In this document: piece by piece, positions 56,192 through 64,000 of the stretch
Numbering within the stretch: the first letter of the stretch is position 1
How the letters are laid out: each line of letters begins with the position of its first letter
Origin: Paracyclopina nana
Taxonomy: Eukaryota > Arthropoda > Copepoda > Cyclopoida > Cyclopettidae
Length of the DNA stretch: 64,000 bases
Direction of reading: 5' to 3'
Assembly (NCBI GenBank): GCA_019096065.1
Contig: JAGUCH010000004.1
Coordinates: 6,944,001 to 7,008,000 of the forward strand
Position numbers and translations under genes: made by a program
The notes under the pieces: generated by a model
What the model saw: only the letters and a program-made list of their open reading frames with translations
Database searches by the model: none
Told to the model about the DNA's origin: nothing

Positions 56192-56810
56192 TCACATAGC
56201 AGTCAGGATTTCCACCAGGACTTCAAGAATCCAATATAAAGCAGTGGCCAAGTTTGTCAGCTAGCCGAAATAAAAATAGATTATCAAATCATATTTGTGG
56301 ATTGTTTCTTAAAATTGGCACAATTACCTTTGATTGTTTTGGGACTTTGTCATCTTTGGCAGGAGTATCAGCTTTGTCCTCGTGGACTTTGGCAGAATTC
56401 TGATTGTGATGATAAGAAGGTATGTGAAACTCCCCATCAATATCCTCAGAGTCATCATCACTCAAGAACTGAGCTGTGAGCACAAATTGGCTGCTTTCAA
56501 ACCTTGGGTGTCCATAAACAGCAATATTGACAAGACCTCCAAAGCTCTTTGGAACAAAAATAGAGTCAGTACCACACGTCCAGGATGACAAGGAATGCTC
56601 CTCCATGTCAAAGGAAGGGTGCTTGTGTGTGTCAGAGATGTACAAGTCAGCATCCCCTTCAAGTGTTTCAAGCTCAAGGACAATTGGCCCATCATATTTA
56701 AGTGTGAAGTAAGAGTAGTTTCCACCATCCACTTGGCCAACAATGGCAGGCTGACCATTGCCATGGACAAAGCTGTCACCAAAAAAGAGTAGACAAATGA
56801 ACCACAACAT
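56192..56810 (-). CDS. UPF0669/C6orf120 homologue, secreted protein
   Basis: Exons 56810-56328 and 56260-56192 (phase-0 join) give 183 aa, close to human C6orf120 (191). A signal peptide (MLWFICLLFFGDSFVHG) is followed by the conserved core: VGQVDGGNYSYFTLKY, LEGDADLYISD, HPSFDMEEHSLSSWTCG, and VNIAVYGHPRFESSQF. The short last exon encodes the hydrophobic carboxyl end (ALYWILEVLVEIL) that vertebrate members also have. The human protein is described as N-glycosylated and secreted; the NYS sequon is present here. The molecular function is unknown. Confidence 0.9.
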
Positions 56811-59106
56811 TGTCTCTGTTGCTTCTTCTGTTATGATTATTCAAAGGTGCTTCAAATGCAGAGTCAATCCAGCTTTCGATGCTCTTGTCTCCATTGAATT
56901 GAGCCAAAAGTAGCATCATTTGCAAAAAGTTTCTTAAAGAAGTTCCTTGCTTTATTAATCCAAGCTGAAGAGACCCAAAATTTGCTCATAGTATTTTATG
57001 CCCCTCCCTAATGAGGCTGAGCGTTTCGAAGTGCCTAAAAGTTAGCGAATTGATCTCCCCTGCTAGCTCCAGGTAAAGCCCCCTTTGCAGCCAATATGTG
57101 CAAGAGAAAATCCATACATTTAAAAGGCTACAGTGCAAACTGATAACAAGTGCTGGCCAGTACTATTCTGCAACTAAATGTGCATGGGTTTGGGCTAGCA
57201 GGAAACTTTACTCATGCGAAACCATATGAACAATGAAAACAGCACAGGACATTAAGATGAACACTGACAATGGTAAGCATTTCAAGTATCATGACCTACA
57301 TGAGAAAACTCTTGAAAAATGTACGTTCCAGTCATACAGCTGGCATTCTTATCAATCAATTTGATGATTGCATACACCTGACCTTAAAAGTTCCAGATTA
57401 CACCAGGTATTGTCCTCTGCAATGAATGCAGTTTAAACAAAACACAGTGTGGGGAAATACAAATACAGATTTGTACAGCCTTCAATTACCTAAATTATGC
57501 AAGCAAAGAACTGCATGGTGTATTAGTACATATCATGATTGATTACATCATCATTGCACAAATGTATATACAGTGTACATGTACACTTGTCTGCTTTTTC
57601 TAATGCCTTTCTTGAGCTAGCATGTCTGCACAGCATAATAAAGCCATAGAATACATATATAGATCTTGTGTATGCCACAATAGTGCTTTGAAGAGCCTTT
57701 CCAATATATTGGAAGAAGAGGAAAAGGTGGGTTAATTATTCCATGACCACCAATTTCATCTGCTAACATGTACTAGTGCACTAAAGATTAGCTCAGCCAA
57801 TAGAAAAGGCCAAAAAATCAATGCTATATAAAGGTGTTGTCAAGGCCAACCATGGCTTTTGCAGACTTTCTATGTATAGGTCTGAAGAATGCATTTTTTA
57901 GCCAGGCTTGTAAAGCATGACAAATTATGCCACTATCCAACTAACAACAGGCAGAAAACCTTTTGTGCCAAGATTGGTTTGATACCCTTTCCATCTAATA
58001 ATCAATCTCCTGCAAGTTGTGCTCTACATTGTTACAAGTATTCTCAAAGGAATTCTCTTTGCTGATTGGGGCCAGCAGCTTTCACCAATGCAATGCAATG
58101 CAAGTTTGACAATGGTAGAAGAAGGGGTGGTTAATAATGTACATGTAGGGGAAATCAGGACAAAAACTTTCCCCCCATTACCCATACAGAATTTGCACAT
58201 TTCTTGGACCAAACATGCATTATCTTTTCATGGCTGTGATAACAGCTTTTTTAGTGCTTTTTTTTGCCTTACACATGAGTCATTGACTTTTTTGTATGTG
58301 GAGATTTATGTTTTTAGAGAGATCCTTTGTGTGTGTGTATGTGGACCGGATCTTTTGCCTGAATGAGAGCCTTTTTGTGGTAATGAGCCAGATGGTCAGA
58401 TAGTAATTTATCTTAAGCTTTTGAAAGTGACCATTACTCTAATAAGCATAGAACATGGGTATATAGCTTACAACCAGCATAATGCATCTTTGAAAAAAAT
58501 ACTTAGAAGGATTACTTTAATAAAGAGTATCATTGAGTATGTCTACTTATAGAACCAGACCAAATAAGATATGGCTGTTAATGCATTATCAGCAACTGAA
58601 CCATTCATTTAATCCTCTTGTTTTTGTGCTCACAAAAGCTTCACAAATGCATCTCTACATGTAAACCCAAATGACAAGATTGCATGTGTCACAGCACAGC
58701 CGAGAAAATTGCCAGCATTACAAAACCAGCTCGCCTTTATAATCATTACAAAATAGACTTAAAAATATGGGCAGAAAAATAAAATAGACCGCCAGCGGGA
58801 AACCCCAGAAATAGTACAAATATCGCGCGCGCAGCAGCTGATAGATTTAATAAAAACTCGCGAAATAGCTGAGTGTTAACACTAATCGCACGCGCAACAG
58901 CTGTATGATAAGAAATCGCGCGCGCACTAGCTAAATTGGAGCATGTCTTTCTTATGGAGACCCTAGGAAATTCGAAAGCTCTCTTGGGCGCCAATGCCAA
59001 GTAAGGAAAGCTCTCATTACCCTTGTGGACGTCGCCGGCGAAGTATATAGCCAAGCGCCGCTGCACACTGCAAACTAGCGTGATTTTTGGGGGGCAGAAA
59101 CTTGTC
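56811..59106. other. Long intergenic region, 2.3 kb
   Basis: Contains presumed promoters of the C6orf120 homologue (minus) and of the membrane-protein gene (plus). Mostly AT-rich with short GT/TG runs (for example 58328-58345). Near its right end it becomes CG-rich with repeated CGCGCGC/CAGCTG motifs, listed separately. No convincing exon, tRNA or other RNA gene. Confidence 0.4.
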
Positions 59107-59366
59107 ATGTCAGTGAGAGCCTGCATTCTGGCAGATTCAGAGTGCTTCAAATGGGAATCGCCAAGTGCAATCAAGAAAGTCTGGCCTGAATTTAAAATGT
59201 AAGCTAAATCCAGACATTACTGATTTAATGTATTGAACAGCCTCTAAAGCTAGGCCTATGGCAATAATAAGGGTGTGTCTAATAATTATGAAGTCATAAT
59301 TAGCTTAAGCTGTCATCGCGCGCGCGACAGCTGATATCTGAAGTAGGATCGCACGCGCAACAGCTG
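58822..59366. promoter_or_regulatory. Five-copy composite motif TCGCRCGCGCRACAGCTG
   Basis: Near-identical 18-bp units at 58822, 58886, 58916, 59316 and 59349, each a CG-alternating block followed by an AGCTG-type E-box or close variant (the unit at 58916 has ACTAGCTA instead). The CG part resembles NRF-1 type sites and CAGCTG is a bHLH E-box; both assignments are inference. The cluster brackets the candidate first exon at 59107 of the following gene, consistent with a promoter. Confidence 0.55.
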
Positions 59367-62300
59367 ACTTTTTTGCATGGACACATTAATCCATGCTCTG
59401 TCCGCAGCAAGGGCAACTTAATAAATGAGTTTATGGTGGCAGCTGTGACATAAAATCAATATTTTCTAGGATCAAGTGAAGACGAAGCAGAGGTCTCAGA
59501 AATGGATCTTTTGCTGCCAACTGTGCGAAGAAAATCCTCTTCAAGAGGCACAATGGATACACCAACAAAGAGGAAATATGCTTTGGAATTTCAAAGTGAG
59601 GCGAGCCCTCCAGAAAAGGAATTTTTGCACTTTGACAAGTCTGACTTTGACCCAGGTATATCTTTTAGCAAACATATAATGGCATGACAGCTCCTGAGCA
59701 ATAAAATTGACTCAAAGCATAACTACTTATTTTTTCTGCTTTGCGCTGGAAAGGTTAAAAATAAATACTCAGTGCTGCAGCACTAATAAAGTAGTTTGCA
59801 CTTTTTGAGCAAAGTTTAGAGCCACCTCACATGTTTCTAAGCAGCTAAATTGCAAACTTTTTTGCAGATGTTGGTGACTACATGGTGGCCTTGATTGAAG
59901 AAGCAAACCGTGTATTATGGCACTGGAAAACATTTCCAATAAATTTGCCACAGCCTATAGAAAGCAAAATAGAGCCACAACATGGTAAGCCTAACTTAAG
60001 CCACTTTTTGCCCATGATTTTTTAAGACAATTTTTTAATTAGGATTGACATCTTCCATGAGAAAGAAAACTCTGAATTTGAAAGATCTATTTGTGGAGCC
60101 CAACTTTGATGAGATGAAATCAATAGCTATCAACTCCAAAGGCAAATTAAAGAAGCTGACAGAGCATCAATTGGAATCAGTGAAGCAAACTGGAGAATTC
60201 GAGGTATGAACTGGAAATTCAGGAATTTCTTGCCAATATGTAGGCCAATTTTAAGCAAGAAATGTGAGTATGGGGCCCTCATGAATATTTCAAAGATGGT
60301 GGTGGTGCTCGGAAAATTTCACTACCTCATAACTGCAACAAGTCCAGCAATCCTAGTTTCCACCCCATCTTCTTTTGGCTCAAAAAGCAATTTCTAGGAT
60401 CTCATCTCTTTCTCCCTATTGACACTATGTGTGAAACATGATAAAGATAGGAGGAAGAGGAGGAAGGCGGAAAAGTCTGGTCTAGTTACTGCACATTCCT
60501 TGAGGGTTAGCAGTTTCTCCCAAAATACTCATAAATCTACCTTTACTATTCATGCCTGTAAACTAGGTGCACAGTAGATTAAGGGAAAATATTATGTCCA
60601 GAATGTAGAAAGTTGAGAATCCTCCAAAATTTAATCTTAGATTTGTTATTATTTAGGAGTCACAATGGGGATTCAAGCTGTAGACTAAAAGTATTTTGAC
60701 AGAATAGTGAGCATTCTTACTCCATGCACTGCAAGACTTTTCTGGCAATATTTATGTACCCTTACTGAGAAGCTTGCTGTCATTACCCCTCCCAAATCTT
60801 GAGGTGCACACAAACACTTCAATTTCATGTGGAGCAATCACTCCACTGAAAGCACATTTGCTTTTACAGAGGCCAGTGGACAAGAAAGCTCATTAACAGC
60901 CTTTAAAAACATGTTGCAGGTGGACTCACAGGAATTTCCTGGCCAAAAGCACAGATGGATCATCACACAATTGCTCATCAAGGGGAGACAAAAGTCATAC
61001 TCCACATTACTTGACAACTTGGCCAAATGTCTCTACTTGATAGGTAATATAATACTTGTAAAATAAGCAGTTGGTGTTTTTTATTTATCTAAGAACTGGA
61101 AAAGAAAAAAATGTTTATATTAGGGTCAATTAGCTAAATTGATGTGTGCAAGAAGTGTTGCATGCCACAAAAAATTACTCAAGTGTGCAATGAAGTCGCT
61201 TTGAATTGGACTTTATGGCCATAAACATTGCTTTCTAGGGAAATAAAGAAACGTAGATATTGCTCTAAACTTGCTCAATCAAGTGCTTTCTGAGACAAAA
61301 ATTAAATCCTTAATTAATTCTGGGTTTTTTTCAGCTGGTGTGTCAAGAAGCTTGTGTGACCACATTTTGGAAAGTGTCAATGGATGGTCAGTTGGCGTGA
61401 ATAATTTATTGATGATGTTGATTGGAACCCCCCAAATTGAGATAGTCAACTTGGCCTCCAAACTGCAGGCTGAAAGAGCCAAATACTTGGTGGCTGACCT
61501 CAAAGAAGCTCCTTGTGAGGAAGGCAAGGTCTTAGCACTGTGTAACTTCATCCTTTTCAAGCAGCAGAACAGCCAAAATGAGGAAACAGTCACCTCAAAA
61601 CCACCACAAGTGCCTTACCTGTTTTTGACTCCACAAGGACTCCAAATTGACTTGAGGCTCTGCAATCAAGAGTTAATGAGGTCAGCCAAGCCTCATTTAC
61701 TACACATCTTAAACTCAGCCATGAAAGATTGGATTCCTGACAAGAAAAAGGAACTTTTGAAGCAATACAGAAATGAAGACATCTCAGATGAAACAGAAAT
61801 TGCCAGCAAGTTAACCAAAGCAATAACTGAGGAGTATTTTGGGAGAGTTTCCCATCTTATTTATGAGGACCAAGGCATTGAAAGGTTGGGTGGGAAAAAA
61901 GAAGGCATAGTAGACCTTCTGGTGGACCAGGCCAAGACAGCAAAAATTATTGGTGAGGCCATCAAGCAGTATGAGCAACAGAAGCAACAAAATAGGGCAA
62001 TAGTACAGCAGAAGCTGCAGCAAAGCTCACCCATTCTATCTAGGGTAGATGCTTGGCTAACAAGGCAATTGGGAAAAGCTGAATGTGAGTTTGTTGAGCA
62101 AACCAAATGGAGCCCCCATCAAGAGGCAATAAAGCAGTGTAAAAGTCAGGGACTGGAACAAAGCGCTTACTTCTTAGCCAAAGATTTGTCCTTTAGAAGG
62201 GACCATGAGCCAATGTTGGCCAAGGAGCTGAGAAAAACATGCAAGCAACCAGCCAAAGAATTCTCCTTTCAGACCAGAATTTGGAACCCCAAAAACTGGG

Positions 62301-64000
62301 TGGTCACAGAGCTTGGTACAGATAGTGTCATCCCAACTGAAGTGTTAGACAATTCAGACGATGATGACACTTTGAGCTATATTCCCCACCATAAAAGAAG
62401 ATCTCATGAAGACCAAGAGAAAGGCTTATGGTCTTCTTCCTCCAAGAGCAAAACTACCGAGTCAGTGTCCTACAGTGTTTGCAAGAAGACAACTGTCACC
62501 ACAAACTCTGGACACATTGGCTGGAGGTGGTGCAATTTCTTCTACAGAACCTCTGCATTTTTTTGGAATACTCTGTTTTTCTTTGGCATTGTGGTACCAT
62601 GGTGCACACCTCTGTCTCTGAGGGCACTTTTTTGTGAAGAGCCATTCTACCCCCAGCACATTTTGGATGCCAAAACTGGAGTGATCAAGAAAGATAGGGC
62701 TAGTAAAACACATACAGTGATGTCTAGGGTATTCAAGCTGTGGAGTCACATAAGGCAAGAGCGAAAAGATTTTGAATCAAGGCCAGACACTGGACTTTTG
62801 TCGAAAGCCATGTCGCGACATTTTCATCGGTTCATCAATTATGTGCTCAAGGGCTTTTTTGGCACAGCCCTCATAGTGACAGTGCTGCCAGTGAGCATGT
62901 TGTTTGTGTCTCTACTAAGCATTTTCCTTGCTTTGACTGCTCCTTTTTATGTCTGGGTTGGCAGTGCTGCATTGCACTTGCTGGCATTTCTCTTGTTTGA
63001 CATTGAAACCAAAACCTTCCTCACAGCAGTGGTCTGGAATGTCTTGGTCAATTTCCTTGGCATAGGCATTTTACAGCCCATCATTTGCTCACTTGTGGCC
63101 TTTGTTTTATGTCCTCTGGGTTGTTTTATTGGCTGTTTCCTTTCACTGGCTAGAAAAGGAATCAGAGATGCATGGGACACTGTGATATTTCAATTGGTCA
63201 TCAAAATCCATGGAAGGATACCCCTCACTGATACCTTTTTGGCAAGGAGAATAGCTGGACCTGGCATGGCTTCAAATTACTACTATCAAATCAAAACTGA
63301 ACAAGCTTTGGCTGCTTTGGAATCAGCCATGGACCTAGATCACTTGGCAGCTTATCAAGTATAACCTCATTTCCATTATACATACCAATGCTTGATTACA
63401 ACATGAAAATTCTATCTTTCTTAGGCTGATGTAACAAAGCAAATTCGCAGGCCAGAAGAAGAATATTTGGCCTTTGCAAGGAAGCACTTTGGCCCTTTTG
63501 GAATGGAGGCCAATTCTGAGAAAAATAGCCCTTATAGAAAAATTGTGCATGAAACTAAAATGCTGGTGACTCAATTGTCAGAGAAAGTTGCTCGCAGAAG
63601 AGAGTTATTTGAGAACAAGCTGCCCTCAGGCACAAGGAGCATCATAAGGCTGACTGAATTAGATTTGAAGCTGGTGCTTCAACAGGGGACAGCCTTAGTG
63701 GAGACATTCTACAAGCAAAATGTAATGCCTAAGATGACAGAAAGTGAAGTAGACAATTTCTGGGCCACCAAGAGCTTGAAAAGGGAAGATTGGCTGGGTC
63801 TAACAGCCTATTTGTATTCAGTCCTTTTTTCTCCTGAATTCCTTATTCCACTACAAGATGTGGACTCAACATTTCTATTGAAGGTAGTGCATCAGTATTT
63901 TAGTTTAGCTCAATTCCAAGTGTAAAAATGTATGTTTCAGGTGAAACATTGGAATTTGAGCAGATACATAAACATGGCTTTGGATGCAAACTGGAAGGAT
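59107..64000 (+). CDS. Unrecognised large multi-pass membrane protein (3' end outside window)
   Basis: Supported exons: about 59477-59655 (ATG at 59502), 59868-59984, 60043-60203, about 60869-61040, 61335-63358, 63425-63883 and 63941 onward. A candidate first exon at 59107-59198 (MSVRACILADSECFKWESPS) fits only if the AG at 59475-59476 is the acceptor. The join between 60203 and 60869 does not keep frame as drawn, so a small exon is probably missed there. The amino half is polar with Lys/Ser-rich linkers. The 61335-63358 exon contains a soluble domain and then hydrophobic segments at about 62540-62620 and 62845-63150 (LIVTVLPVSMLFVSLLSIFL; ILQPIICSLVAFVLCPLGCF). A conserved-looking block RRIAGPGMASNYYYQIKTEQ follows. 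I do not recognise the family and assign no function. Confidence 0.65.

Noticed and set aside
58746..59174. 142-aa minus-strand ORF
   Set aside because: It runs across the CG-rich motif cluster; its repeated SARAI/VARAI/AARAI segments are translations of the repeated DNA motif, not a protein family.
1..64000. CRISPR arrays, rRNA or tRNA genes
   Set aside because: None of the required repeat-spacer structure, rRNA blocks or clover-leaf sequences was seen in reading both strands.

Overview
The window is eukaryotic, nuclear and animal, most likely from an arthropod and possibly a crustacean. The reasons are short GT-AG introns (mostly 50-60 bp), animal-specific genes (unc79, microsomal triglyceride transfer protein, Siva, FAM98, the glycosyltransferase brainiac), a tandem pair of divergent ionotropic-receptor genes, and an intact BEL/Pao retrotransposon. 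The species cannot be named from the sequence. Exon joins below come from splice signals plus frame continuity and are not supported by transcript data.

Layout. 1-604: 3' end of a coiled-coil gene. 944-9174: complete unc79 homologue (5 exons, about 2557 aa), which carries a WW domain. 9175-14123: repeat-rich stretch with three small inverted-repeat elements, each flanked by an 8-bp target duplication (hAT-like), and a small three-exon gene for a basic protein (10968-11538). 14124-27576 (minus): a CMBL/dienelactone hydrolase gene whose last intron has been invaded by a 12.5-kb BEL/Pao LTR retrotransposon (14426-26964). The element has identical 338-bp LTRs, gag, pol and a large extra ORF3. 28300-31960: two tandem ionotropic-receptor-like genes. 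32939-34096 (minus): brainiac-type glycosyltransferase. 34926-38127: C2H2 zinc-finger protein. 38490-42712: two tandem carboxylesterases. 42885-46952 (minus): microsomal triglyceride transfer protein, with a small membrane-protein gene nested in one intron on the other strand. 47871-52399: FAM98, then Vps11. 52766-56810 (minus): mitochondrial ribosomal protein L32, a BTB zinc-finger protein, Siva and a C6orf120/UPF0669 homologue, tightly packed. 59107-64000: 5' part of an unrecognised multi-pass membrane protein running off the window, preceded by a cluster of repeated CG-rich/E-box motifs.

The host genes do not form one pathway; this is an ordinary gene-dense neighbourhood. The most unusual object is the retrotransposon. 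Its gag ends in a canonical A AAA AAC slippery heptamer that would place ribosomes in the pol frame. Its third ORF combines a degenerate DEDD-exonuclease-like region with zinc knuckles. Its target duplication is exactly the GTAAG splice donor of the host intron, so the insertion copied the donor rather than destroying it.
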